From assembly GCF_001949145.1 (NCBI RefSeq), contig NW_019091380.1, positions 1,281,703 to 1,345,702 on the forward strand: 64,000 nucleotides of DNA, written 5' to 3'. Within the stretch, counting starts at the first letter, position 1; every line of letters begins with the position of its first letter. The notes beneath the pieces were generated by a model. It made no database searches. It was not told the DNA's origin and saw nothing but the letters and a program-made list of their open reading frames with translations. Positions 45,001-58,960 of this stretch are shown piece by piece. Made by a program: the position numbers and the translations under genes. This DNA comes from Acanthaster planci. Taxonomy: Eukaryota > Echinodermata > Asteroidea > Valvatida > Acanthasteridae.

Positions 45001-48000
45001 CATGCAATTTTGGTAACCCACTATATCGGCACATTATAAACTGACCTGAAACATCAAAACAGCGTCACTACTATATTCTAAGTGGCTCCGGGGCTTTTAC
45101 ACAAATAGGCCTGTATCATTACGAGTGTCTGTGCTGATTACCTGCTTAATACCATCATTACTGCTTTCCTTTGCATATTACATGTAATTTGGATGGTAGG
45201 CCTACTTTCACCTTGAGTATGATAAATATACAGGTAGGCTGACTTACGTAGTTCGAAAGTAAAAAGAGGGAACTATGCATGTTTTAGGCGACGTGGTATC
45301 ACTCTATACAGTCACGTTAGTTTACTTCAACTTAAGAAGGCGCGCACATTTCATCGAATCAAACCATTCTAACACCCTGTTGGTACTTCCGATCCGACTA
45401 CCAACCAATGTTAATAAACAAGGCATTTACGGCAAAATGCCACACTACCGGTATTAAGCATGCCGGTGATGTATTATAATAGGCAGCCGAATTTCGTAAC
45501 CACTTCAGTATCATTATGTGGGGCCTTGAGTTCCAAAACAAAACCACAAAGAGAATTCGGTTCAGCTGCAAAGCCGCTAATTTCAGTTGCCAGAATCGCC
45601 GATACATGTAGCTGTAATCCTGGTTAAAAAGTGTTCAAATCTCGGAACACAAGCTAATCTAACTTGTGACCAAATTGATTCCGGAGGCGCAGGGGTATAA
45701 TTATGATAACAATTAATGGTAACTTCAGAGCATAATATTTTGTCAGCAGCGTTGTGCACATGATAAGCAGCGCCAAATGTACACACGAAAGGACTTTTCT
45801 TTTTCTTTTCAATTTCAAAATCCATCCATGTGTAGGTTACACTGGGTACCAGATAAAACTTAGTATTGAGACTGCTATGTATTGCAATAATATTTACAGC
45901 GGCGGTAGGAATGGAGACCGAAAGAAAGATTATCTCCTTGCGCTTCCCGTCTTCTCTAATTCACTTCTTAGTTTGCGGCGGAGCTATAGAAACAAAACGA
46001 AGTGTTTAGTCCATTTCCTGTTCAAAACAAAAGGATCGTCCTGCTGGGCAAAGTTTATTATGCCCCGTCCAGTGTTGGCATTTATTCTGCGGATGCATTA
46101 AATGTACAGCTGCACTTGACAAATGATGGGTCGCACGATCGAGGTGTGATTTGATTTTCAAAGAGCAAACACGTGTACTACTTAATCTCTGATCAATCAA
46201 GCTTGTCCAATTTTTATCATTTGGAATACGTAACCGTGTATCGGCAACATTTTTTTTCGTCGAAATATTAGGGATTCTCTTCGGTGCATAGACGCGTCCG
46301 GACGAAGGAAGTAGATGCTGCTGCCAAGGGGTAGGCATACCTGACGTCTCGTACGGTCCAATTTTCCCTCAAATAGGGCCTCTGAATAAAGCGTCTAGTT
46401 TGGCAAATCGCGTGACGTACTACGCGGCAAAACCCCGTGCCTGCGGTCTTTTAATAACAATCCAAACTTGAGGGGTGGCTGGCCCATATGTACATGCGCC
46501 TGAGCCGCGCAGGAGGTATGCAGAAATAGCGTGTCATATATGTACCTTCAGCACCCTAAAGGCCAAAAGAGGTACAGTTCACAGGATCGAATAATCAGGA
46601 ACATACAATGTCGATGTACGGCTCGAAGTCTGCATTTGTTGTTGGCAGGAACCAACAACTGGGAAAATTCTCATGAAGAATTTGAGGTCCGGTTTCAAGC
46701 ATGCAGATGATCGTTTTTGCAAACTAGACAAAATCTACATGGTTGATGAGACTTAACCCGAATGTGCACAAACAATACGTAAATGCACGTATTTTACAAA
46801 ATGTTTTCATTTTGATATTTTTGGCCTGCCACCACAAAACGCGAATTCAACTGCAATGAAAAAATGTCACCAAAGACTTTCCTTTTTGAAGTATCAGCCT
46901 CAGCAGCGTAAATGATTCTGGAGGCTACACTCATATAGCCGTGGCATAATATTACTATATCCATTTGTCAGCAGAAGACAAGAACATCATTAAAATGATT
47001 ACTGTGCTGTGTAGAAATCAGACGAGAAAATCGAAGGCGTAAATGGAGAACATGAACATGACCGTGTAAGGCCTATGTCTCTACAAGGGGAATTTAAAAG
47101 CATGGAGAATCTCCTTATCTAAACATCCACAAACATCACGCAACCGTGAAGTACGTAGATTTCTTCCCACTTCACACAAACGATGACATATCGTTTATAG
47201 AGTGTATACTGCGTTCCCACTTTGTCATGTACACGTTGAGAGGACAGAAATCCGCATTCTCTCCACTTCAATTTCTTCCAGGGGTATCCCAATTTAAAAG
47301 CATATCACGAGATAAGGTGAAATCGCGAGCTGGCCTAATTGAGGTACGACAGCAACTAGAGCTCGGGGGGTCGATCATTTCATCAGCTCGGTGCCAGAGC
47401 AGAGATGAGGTGATAACGTGCGTGGGTTTCAGCAGAAGCATGCAATGCGGCGCAACGAACGCAGGGCGCGGTTTCGTTGCTGTCTACCTTCCCGGGAATG
47501 TAATATTTTACGTCTGGGACTTGTTGCAAGTCTAATCAAAGCCCTCGAGTGTCGGACCATTCGGATGTGACGGAAACAAAATGATGCTTCGCGCCGATAA
47601 GGCGTCAAGGGTGCTATATTACAAGCCAGTTACAACGCCAATAATTCATTACACAACAAGTAATCCACGTAATCACAATTCAAGGAATGATGACACACGG
47701 TAAAATCAAATCACCTCTTATACGTGATATTAAAGATCCAGAGAAAGTAAACTTCACCACAACTTGACAAGATGTTGCAGATGGAAAAGAATATAAAATT
47801 ATGAACAAACGCTTTAGCGCCAAGAATGCCGCTTATGTTTTATTCCAAATTTCTAAAGTTTAGTGGGGTAAGAGTCACGTGGAAATTGACTGTCTTCAGT
47901 AATTTTTGTGCAAACATGGGTGCCTTCTACATGTATACGGACAAACTGAGACCCCAGCTCGTTCTGATTATTAACAATTATTTTAGCGTCCTTCAGATCT

Positions 48001-51000
48001 ACATTATTTTCCTGACGAGACTTGGTTTAAGACGCGTACAAATTCTGAAGCCCAATAAACAGTGAGAACACAATTGTATGCACGATGTTTGCTTACCACA
48101 ACGATGAGTGACCGAAGCAAATGGGTTCGATACTTGAAATAAAGTCACTGTTTTGCTCATGAGTAAGAAAATTTGCAATAGCATGGCATCCAACAAAAAC
48201 CCTAAACGTCCGAAATATCAAACACGAAGATGGAAAGTACAACGGGCGGGATGATTAATTTAAAGAAGAGAAAAATCGCTAACCCCCTAGGGTGAATGTA
48301 AAATCATATTGAAATCGGACGATTTGGAATTGTCAGGGCTAAACATTCCATACCACGGGTCCTTTTCATGTTCATATCTTAATTTCCCCCGGTTTCAGCA
48401 GGAAAATGTAACATGATACTTCGTCGGGGTAAAAAAAATACAAATGCACTCTGGGAGAATGCAAGCGAGGAGAGTGTGAAGCGAAAACTCAACGGGAGGT
48501 GGCATTCTCTACACCAATACAGACGTCGGTGTGCTGGCTGGTTTTTCCAACTTTGCGCCCAAGTGCTTTTGTCATGGCCGAGCTGGAGAGCACGAAGCTT
48601 GCGTCATCTATCCCATCCGTTTGCAATGAGACCTCGACCACACTCACGCGGAAGTGGAAAAAGAGTTGTGTTTAGCAGTCACTACAGAAAATTATATCGG
48701 CTCGTGCACTTTTTGCGTACTTGCCCCAGTTGCGGACGTTCGTCCATGAGGTGCACTTTAATGGTTATTGTCGGAAAAGACCTCAACGACACACGGAATT
48801 CAAGCAGCCTATTGATTCAGCTGCAGGTTTGCGCTAGGCGCGTGCGTACTTTAGAATGCTAAAGTATGTGCTATGTACCGCCTGACCGTCTACTTACCGA
48901 AAATATCTCGATACATGTTGACAACGGTCAAAGCAAGCCGAGATCTACATGTCGCTGTGCTAGTGGTCAGACTAGGAGAATGTAAACTACCGTAACTTCG
49001 GTATGTCGGTATAATTTTGCTATTTTACTTCAGAAGTATTGGAGGTAAAAACAAACAAACAGTTTACACCATTGCTGTATGACGACATTTAAGTTTTTAA
49101 GGCTCGAGGCTGACACTTGCTTAAATATACTGGCGTTTTGCGTCACATTATTGTACGGCGGCAAATCAGGTAAGAGCATGGCGTCTCAAACGATCCAGAT
49201 CTACAAACTTCACAATGTGCAATATATACCCGAAGTACACATTTCTCATGACGTTGCTTATACGTACGTTCTGCGTGCACTCTAGAAGTCTCGGCGCCCA
49301 AAACTTCCCACACCAAATCTCCCCCGTCCAATACACACAGAAAGAACACATAATCAGTGGAAGATAGTCACCTAGGTTAGGACATGCCTTTTTTTCTCTC
49401 ACAAGTGACCCGCTCACGTGCGCAGTTGCCGGTCACTGGCGATTACATTTCTCTCTTCAACATTAACCTGGAAAGCCCCCACAAAGAGCAGACCTGTCAT
49501 TTTTTCAATGTAGGCTCGTACTTCTCGGATTTACAAGTGGCCATCGAGAGAAGGAAACAAGCAAATTCATGATACCCGGCTTGCATTTCGAAGGCACCCA
49601 GCTGTAAATGACTCTCTTGCGTTGCCAAGCGCCCACACGACAGTGACACGAGCATAGACGCTGCCTTGGGGGCTTGGGAACATGAACACTTGGTTTCCCC
49701 TGCTCAAACCGTATTCTACTCCGCTCTACTACGGCCTTTTAAATCTGTAACCGTGGGGGCTACGGAATTGCCCGGGATCTGGTCGACTTTGACGGAGACG
49801 TTGAGCGCATTCATGGCCTGGACTTTGCTCTACGCGAAAGTGGACGGAAACTGGAATGAATAACCATGAGTGCCACGCACCTGTTCAAGTACCACAGTAC
49901 AAATTAATTAGGAACATGTACCTACTCAGTCATTAAATCCATCGTGCTGAGAGAACAAAAGGTCACCGAAACTCTCAATGAATTCGGCCGAAAGAACAAA
50001 TCAAAATATTGTAGGCAAAACACATCTCCAAAAAAAAATGACCGAAATCTGTTTGACAAAAACGGGCACACAGAAACACGAAGAATGTAGGAGTATATGT
50101 AGACTTAGCCCGAAGGCTTTTTGGGTAGAGAGAATGAATGCTGTGTACATGTACGGGGTAGTTTTCGTTTGAAAATCCCGGCAGATAAGAACACCTGGCC
50201 AATCTGTCTCCATACGGATCTCGTTACCCTGCATTTTTTGGACAAGTAAAAAGCCAACAGTACTCCTACAGACCCGACTGAAATTAATAATTTAGCCGGC
50301 ATATGACAAATCAAGGAGCGGAACTCCAACCATAGCGCTGTGTCCGGCAACCGAGCGGGAACGGGTAGTTGGACTTCCTGGAAACCAGCCGGCCGTCTAC
50401 CAGGACGATGCATGTCCTGCGCCCGTGCGTTTCCGCCATCCCAAACAGTGGTGTTTTTCTTTCGGTTTCGACTCATTATCATACTTGTCGATTTATCGAC
50501 AGCGCTGCGCACAAGCAAGTTGCGCTTTTCCATAAACAAAAGCCGGAGCAATACAGGGATCGTCTTTTTGTATCGACATGTTTACGTTTTAATTTCAACA
50601 GGATCGGAGTAATTTTGGCTTCACTGTCTTAAGTTGTTTGTCGTGGCTGTGACGAAATACATGTGCTCGTGATGAGCCAGGCGATATGCAGGAATTACAT
50701 GGGTATATTATATGACTGCAAATTCTGACGGATGTATTAAATGCAGTGAACATATAAGCAGCAAAACGAGAGCAACACATTCTTGAGATAGATAATTGTA
50801 CAAATAAGGTAAAACAAACCCTGTCGCCAGTGCTGTGAACTTTCATTTTGAATTTTTCCTAAATCGTAATTCCATGCGTTTAGTTTTCGAACAGCAGATT
50901 CTCAGGTTGAAAAATCGGGAGCAGATAATTGACTATAGTGTTTGTTTTTCTTGGCACCCAAACCTGGTTCCGACATTCCTAACAAAAATAAACTGTCCCC

Positions 51001-54000
51001 TTAACGCGGCGAAGGCCTGGTCACACAGTGGAGAATGGAAGACACCCCAGATTCTTCAAAAAGCTCTCTTGATATCTGCCACTGGCAAAACACATGGTGG
51101 ATTTTTTGGTGTCAATCCCGTCCTCGGTTACCATGGCCGCAGCATTGTGCGTCCAAACGCGCGCTGCACACGCCCGAGTTTGTATAGAGCGGCGATACGC
51201 GATCAGCCATGGAAGTTACGGGGATTCGGAGCATACTCTTTGGAGATATACCCCTGGGACCTTGCCAGCAGAATTTAAGTGACTTGCACGGATATCGTCG
51301 GCCCGATTGAAAACCAAGGATACATGTGCCAGATTCGTGTTGCAGATAATAAAGTGGACTTCACACTATTGGAAACTAATACGAAAACAAAAATAGCCGC
51401 CGGGAGAACCATGAATAATGCCATCGTGCACAGTAATGGGTTCTGAGGTACAAGATTTTGTGTACCATATTCTTAAAATAAAAATGAAAACGAGGCTGCA
51501 CTCTAGCTTTGAGAATTATGCTACATGTCAAAGCTGGGAATTTAACTCCTATAGAGAATGGTATTATCGGAAATCCGTATCACCCCTTCTGCTGTAAAAC
51601 GATTGCATCTAGGCCTCAGGTCATGATTTCAATAATATATGTACGTTGATTATGCAGGAAGCAATTATAAATTTATGCACCATCAACATAATTCATTCCC
51701 CTATATACATTTAAATGTACCTTCATGTACAATTTTTTTGTAAACAACGGGTAAAGGATAATTACGTAAGCCTACGCGTTAATCAAGCTAAGCAGATTTT
51801 ACTCTGTTTCCAAAGGAAATCAGTGCCTGTTCAAGCTTTAATTAAAATAGGCCCCCGGGAAACAGTGAATTTGAATCATAATCATGCAGCGAAGTATATG
51901 GATGATGGGGGTGCTGCCACTTGGAGTAAGTCTTAATACATGAACTTCAAAAGAGGGACACTAGGGACTAGACCATTCATAGTAAATACTACACTATTTT
52001 GAAACTTTCAGTCGGACAGTTTTTACTCAAATAGCGTGACTTTTCACTCTTTATACATACAAAGCCATACCTTGAGACGAGGGGCAAACATGCATCTAAG
52101 TGCGTTTACGCGAGTGCATAAACACCCACTGAAACGAGCAACGTAATTCCAAATTCTAAAACAATGGCAAAAATACTCGTTGACACACGTAAACAATTGG
52201 CGGTCACTGGATATCTTTGAAATGCTCTTGAAATACGTCCCCCGGGTAATGTGAGATGATCCGAGCGCCATTTTATGAAAATGCCTAAATCGCCGAGCCT
52301 AACGAGGCGAGGTGCAGAAAAATAAATGATACATCATTGCAACAGATCGATATACAATGTACATGTATATGTAAACTATTGCATCTGTTGCCTGATCAAG
52401 GCAAGGCCTGGTGTGAGCATTTTATCAGCCCATACCATACGGGATGGGATGATCTTCTGTACACTAAGGTCACTACAAGTACGGTACGTACGTCTGCTGA
52501 TTTATATTAAAAGAGAACCCAATGCATTCGGGTCCAACGATCCTTTTCGATTTGCAACATCATGAAAGAAAGGCTAACAGGATTAATTCAATTTTGAATC
52601 CTTTACAATAATGTATTTCACTGCACAGAAGGGGCGGGCAAGGGGACGCATGGGTTGTGCCATCGAGGATGGTTGGAGGCACAGACAAGCAATGCAATCA
52701 ATTTCCTCTTGTTTTCGCATCTAGCTGGCCCCTCTGGGAAGATGGGATGAGAATAATGAATTTGCACTCGACTGGTGTGTTGAGCCTTCATAGACATGGC
52801 GGCAATCCTGTATCTAACATTTGCATCTAGGATGTGAGCAACAATACGATTGTGACGCTATGCATGTACATGTACAGTAATACACCGTCGACACGCTCAG
52901 GACAGACCTACAGTTGAAATTTGGGGGATCTTATACAGTCAATTATCTTTCTCACCCACAAAGATCAGTGTACATCTACACATGAGGGGACCCATTGCTA
53001 GGCTGGCGCACAGGCGTACCAACACCTGACAGTTTGAAGACCGAATGCAACAATCTGATCTTTGGACCTTGGTAGAGTACCGAACCAACTGGACACCAAC
53101 AGACGAGTGAGCGAAACACGTGCTCGATGTAAAGCACTAAGCTAAAGACCGCTTCGACAAAAACAAAGCTGCGTTAATTTCCGGCACTCAAGCAAGCGAG
53201 TGTTTATTGCGGACTATGCGCATGCCTCAACCTGTCTACACATGCACCTCCTCGTGCAAAATGCAAATGATTTACAAAGCAACTGCGAGTTAGTCCTTAA
53301 AGTACAATGTGCAACGTCGTTCCATTGCGCACGATGTGACTGGCATGGACCACCTTGCAGAAAGCATGAACTACAAGTGATAGGAATATCTAGGCCTACT
53401 TATTGCATTCAACTACAAATGTGATCGTGCCACGATTTAGAGGTGACCTAATCATTTTCAATAAGACCAGTCTGTATTACAACTGTGCATATATGCTCGT
53501 CGTCTCCATCCAACCGCGCATCGATGCCATGAAACGTACCACAAAGTGCTGTTTAGCCATTTCTCGTGCAAACAGAACAATCTGAGCACCAGTCGACAGG
53601 CGAAAGCAATAATAACTTAATTGGGGTGGGCATCCTGTCCATTTTGATTTCGCGCCGATTGTTGCCGCTTTTCGTTAATGGCACATTCTAAGCAGAAGAA
53701 AATGTTATCGAGATTTCATGTGGAAATTGTACTACGTTGTCAGTTGTCTCTAAAATGGCTGTAATCCTGTATGTTATCATTCGTCACACTGTAGCGTTTG
53801 ATGCTTGCAGGAAAACCACGCTGACATCGGAAAAAGGGTCTATGATCATGTTAGTGTACATTCACCTAAACAGTCACCTTTGGGTTGTCTAAACCATCAT
53901 AATTTTGCATAATAACTGCATGGCAACAAATCTGCATATACACCAAACAGCACATTAATTTGACATGGACACATACTGTGCATCGAGGATCATGCTACCC

Positions 54001-56284
54001 ACAATATTCCCTCTTCGATACCCGCTATTTTGAGGCTCCTACTCCGGCCTTCATAGTGAACATTCGTTCAGATACCGCCTGGTATCAAAGATGGTGGATC
54101 AAAGAGCTTAATGGGCATTATAACAACGTCAGTGCAAATGATCAATAAATGTTGTAGATTTTCCCATTACGCGGAACTTGGTCTAATCAAGGCACGATCA
54201 ATGTGGTGCAGCTTCACGCAGTGAACCTGCATACTGTATATTGCCAAGTTGGATAAATTAAACGCAACCATAAATTTGTGACACAGTGCATATTCTAATC
54301 TCCTTTCACATATCCATTCAATCTGAAATAAAATAAAAACACACAAACGAACAATATAAAAATAAAAGACTACAGAAAGCATGGACCTGATTTCTGTAAC
54401 AGATTCACAGTAAGTCTGGCGTGAAGACTTGGCAAAACATGAGTAAGTTACACGTTCATATTCTATTCACAATTCCTGATTTCTTCCGCTCAAAAATTTC
54501 TTTGTGCTCTGTCAAAAAACATTCCTCATTCTGAACTAAAATAGAAACTCCTGTTAGATTAGCATACATTAACGTGAAAGTTCTGACGGGTTTTCAAGAA
54601 AGGAATGCACCAGTTCAGCTCCCAAAATGTCTGCTTGAACATTCTCTACGTAGGTGGTTTCTTCTAAACATTGTATTCAATCCTACCTTTATTTATGAAA
54701 TCGTCCCTTTCCAATGTTAATATGTGCCAGTTTCTTTAATACCGTATATGTTTTCCCAATTGAAATGAAATACATGCATAAACATATTCCAATTTCACCT
54801 TGTTGCAAATTTGGGCTTCTCGATCTGTATTTTTCTTTCCGCTGTAACTTATCAGGTTAGTTCTACGCTGCGGCGTCTCGTGTTGCCTAGAACTCGTCTT
54901 TGGGTATTCAATTTGACCGTGCACTTGTCATTTGAATTTGGTGAATGTAACGAAAATGTCGAATTCTGACAAGAAGATCCAAAACTTGTTTTAAATTTAA
55001 GACATTTCGAAGTTGTATGACGTGGCAGTGAGTACATTAATATGTGCATTGCGTAATTCACAACATAAGATTGTTTCCGGTCTTTCATAGATTAAAATTA
55101 GGAATGTCAGAATTTAACGCCGAACAGTCGCCACCGATTGTGAAGGTTGAAAGTTATGGAGACACGCGAAGGTAGGAATTACTCGTGGTGAAAAAAATGG
55201 TCGACACTTCCCCCCCCCCAAGTCAGAGGGTGTGCTGTCGGCATGTTGCAATTAAAAAAGGCCCACTTTTATTTACCTCCGATTTGCGAAGTTATGTGCT
55301 TACGTATGCAAGCGATTGCCCATAAACGCGACGGCGTCTCCGGCGCTGAAAGAAGCAAGCCAACCTCCAACAGAAAGCAAGCCATGTGAGGCGTAACCGA
55401 TACATCAAATTCCTCAAGAGACAAACCCAGGATGCCGCTTGGTGTGGAACACGAGCTGTGTCATCACCTGCTTACACGTACACATCACGCTGAGAATTAA
55501 TTGCCAAACAGACTAAAGAAAACAGACGTCCATAATGACAGAATACCCCCCCCCCAATTTTGCCTTTGCTCCAAGCTCACCAAATATTTCGACCGGTGGT
55601 TCCACAGCCCGTGTCTGGTTCAACGACAATCATGGGACCATTGTTCCCTATAATTACCCACAGAAACCGAAATACCGAAGTATAAGATAAACCTTCTTTT
55701 CATGCAGCTCGGAGTATGGCCCAACAAGTCAATGTCAAGTTTTCTCTTAACACGGACAGCCTCAGGAAAGCTTGAGCCGTAAGGAACACAAATCGTGCCA
55801 CACGTATTCACTCAGATTTCCATTCCCCAAAATGAGAATTTTCAATGCATGGAACTTTTTCGCATACAAAAGATTTGCCATTATCAATTCACTAACACGT
55901 TGTTCCTCTGCCAATGTTATGTTTCCGGCTCCGTTTGTTCGTCTGTCTGTTGTGTGTAAAGAATTACTCGACGAATTTCGCAGGATTTCTGCGGGATGGA
56001 CTATATGTAAGAAACGGATGATTAGCACTAGGTAAAGTGAATGATTTCAGAATGCAAACTAAACATCCTGCAAAAGATTGGTTCCGATGAACTGCAAACT
56101 ACAGTGTTTTATAAATACAGGAACCCAAAATGACGTCAAGATAATGTCATCCGTGAATATTTTATGAATTCTCAAATAATTTAGTTTTTTTCATTGTGTC
56201 AAACTTTAAAGGGGTTATAGGAGGCCGTAAATCAAAGATCAAAATGAAGAGCTTTTGGAGAGAGTTAATGTTTTATATCTAAAT
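42067..56284. other. Intergenic sequence, no gene recognised
   Basis: It contains several GC-richer patches with open frames of 129-149 codons (47146-47535, 48413-48862, 50105-50551, 50835-51278), none with a recognisable family. The rest is AT-rich non-coding sequence. Confidence 0.55.
42237..42272. repeat. AAAAGTT/AAAAGCT simple tandem repeat
   Basis: Consecutive AAAAAGTTAAAAGTTAAAA and AGCTAAAAGCT units, about 9-10 bp each. Confidence 0.7.
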
Positions 56285-56520
56285 ACAGTCGACTCTTGTT
56301 ATTACCAAATCGGCTTTAACGAAATTCTGGTTAAACAAACACAAGTCTGTGGTCCCGGCGTAAACGTGCACACCTCTATGGGTCTATGGGGAAAAATCTG
56401 TTACAGCGAAATCCCATTGTACGAAATTCCTCTTACAACGAATGGTTTTCCCGACTCCGTTGCCTGCAAAACCATTGTTGACGACCCATTTATAACGAAC
56501 GTTTGCGAATCGCGGTGATG
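56285..56520. mobile_element. Degraded DNA-transposon terminus, pogo/Tigger-like
   Basis: From 56285 the sequence reads ACAGTCGACTCTTGTTATTA and continues with repeated TTTAACGAAATTC, TACGAAATTCC, TACAACGAA and TATAACGAAC motifs. This resembles the CAGTCGACTCTCGTTATAACGAA-type termini of pogo/Tigger-like elements as I remember them. No transposase frame is recognisable, and the far end was not located. Confidence 0.35.
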
Positions 56521-58190
56521 AAAACAGGTGCGCAGTGCATCACACTGGTTCCCGCCGGGCCGAACCGTTGCTAAAGAAGGCATGAGGGAAATACGGGAAC
56601 CAGTCAATGTACAGTTCCTGCCAAAAAGGGTCGCGAACGTTCCACTACATGCAGATGTAGTTTCCCCAAGGCTGAGTTTTACGTGCAAGTAGAACATGAA
56701 CTTGGCTTAAACTTTTAACAAGGGATCTCAGTAGACATTAATAAGGTGGGCGGAGTTTAACAATACCCACCCCCCATTTTACTTTAATTCAATCTTTTTT
56801 AATTTTAATCTTTTCTAATTCATTCTCATTTCATTTGGTACTGTGTTAATCAATAATCTTAAGCCACTTATGACTTTCCCTGTATGACAGGGATTCAATA
56901 TTTGTGGTCCATTAAAGAGGATGGGTGAGGGGCGACGGGAGGAGTGGGGAGACTTGATTGATTTCGACTTTATTTCCCAAAATTGATTTCTCACAGTATC
57001 TTATGAAAAGAGAGGTGAATTTTGAAAATAATTTTTGAAATTGGAGAATTGGATTGAAGTAAAGGCCATCCCTTGGGCTCTGTTAACTCGCTGCACATGT
57101 ACGTGTGCATGCATAATGACAGCCTTCCAATGTAAACAGAGAACATGTGAGACAAGGAAATCCAGATTAAAATAAAAGTTACCTTTTGAATATTCAATTA
57201 GACTTGGCCAAGAAGGCTGCATGTTATTTGCCATCACAAGTATCATGACTGTCTACATGTTTATATTCCAATACACTTTCTACCTGCTTGCTCTCTTGAG
57301 CGTTTCTGTTTCAAGAACTAACTGTGCATGTGCAAACGGGTTTACTTCAAGGTAAAAATGCAATACATGTACACGATATTTTAATCCATTCTGTTAACAT
57401 ATATTTTGACAAATTTATTAATAAGTAAAATGCCTGTCCATGAATATATTCTTACAACTGTATACGAACTGTTCATAAAGAAGAGTGTATTTTCAACAGA
57501 AAATTATTTTAAGAGGACACTGTGAGGCATGGAATAAGAGATGAAGGCGAGACTGGTAAAACGGTTACTCGACACTCGGTGCTGCATTGCTTGTTCCAGC
57601 GGAGCCATGAAGTGAAGGGACTGCAGGAGTAGCAATTGTGGACGAATCACTGCCATCACCCATATCGTCATCACTACTGCTACTGATGCCGAGAGCCATG
57701 GCATATTCAGCAATGTTTGTCACCTGCAGCTCATTTGTGCACACAATGTCACTCTCATTCTGGTTTCCAGGCTGAATAAAATTCAGCTGAGGGAATCTTC
57801 CCTTTCAGTTTTCTTTTTAGGCTGAAAGTCTTGTATGAGGACGCATCCATATTCTGAATATCATTCACTGCCTTAACAAACAGCTTATTTCATGTTGTAA
57901 GCCTCAAAACTTCTAGATTTCTTGTTATTCTTGGCTCGATTACTGTCTCAGAAAACGTTTTGTATGACGGTGCATAACTGAGGTCACTGTCACCTGTCGT
58001 TGCCTTTGTTACCGTTACACACCGTGTAAATTCCTTGTAACAGCTCTTGTGATACTGCACCTCAATGGCGACCATGTCCCTCCCCTTCACCTGAGTGAGA
58101 ATGCGCTGATGATGTTGCTTCTCTGCTGCTGCAAGGAAGGTTTGTGCATGTAGCTGTTCACATTTCGAAAGAGGAACCTTCCGTCACGAT

Positions 58191-58253
58191 CCAGTTCTCC
58201 TGTCCCGTGCTCCAGTTCTCCTGTCCCGTGCTCCAGTTCTCCTGTCCCGTGTG
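58191..58253 (-). repeat. In-frame 21-bp tandem triplication inside the pseudogene
   Basis: Three consecutive near-identical 21-bp units begin at 58191, 58212 and 58233 (core CCAGTTCTCCTGTCCCGTG). Read in the minus frame of the surrounding pseudogene, each unit encodes the heptad ARDRRTG, so the expansion keeps the frame between the CxxC and YHxxC motifs. Confidence 0.9.
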
Positions 58254-58930
58254 TACCAGTTCCGTCGACAGATTATACATTCGCTTGGCAGCACATGACT
58301 CCTCTCCTGGTGAGACTTTGTTGATGATAAACTGGACCTCAGAAGTATTTTCTTCTTTGAGGATGAGCCTGAAGTATCCTCGTCATATGCATAGAGTCAG
58401 CATCTCCTGCTGAAATAAAAATCCACATGACATGGCAGGTTGAAAAACCATGGGAAACAGTTGGAGTTTCCAGTGCGGCTGTTTACTAACTTAGAATTTC
58501 AAGCACATCTGTAACAGAAAGAAAAATTTGTAAAATCTCAACTGATTCAAATGAAGTAGGCCTAGTACTTGTTTCTGGAAAAAAAATTAACTTTCATGCA
58601 AGGTAAAATATTAACTAATTATGAGAAAGCTTTTTTCTAAGTTCGGGAAAAATTCCAGACCACCCTCTTGTGGAGAATTTGTCACTCTTATGCACATGTT
58701 GGATGTCGGCCATCTTGTTAACCCAGCTAAATGTACCTCAAACATTGTCCAGTGAAACCATTGAGGTACATGTACAAATTGACAGAGGCCTAATCGTTAA
58801 AACCTCACTTAAAAAAACACAAACGCAGTAAATTAAACTGTAGAGGTGCACGGAATTGTCAAGTACCGTCGTGGAGGACAGGGGAGAGAGTACCAGTTCA
58901 TATTTAGTCGTGTCATACTTTATTAAATTC

Positions 58931-58960
58931 ATAACTAACTACTAACTAACTACAACTAAC
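58931..58960. repeat. (ACTA)n-like simple repeat within the pseudogene intron
   Basis: ATAACTAACTACTAACTAAC followed by TACAACTAAC; it lies between the two pseudogene blocks. Confidence 0.75.

Noticed and set aside
47146-47535. 129-codon plus-strand frame
   Set aside because: No recognised motif, no supporting splice sites and ordinary composition; kept only as an unassigned open frame.
57504-57713. 69-codon minus frame at the end of the decayed gene
   Set aside because: Off-frame reading; the neighbouring frame ending at 57565 continues the pseudogene text PQLNFIQPGN.
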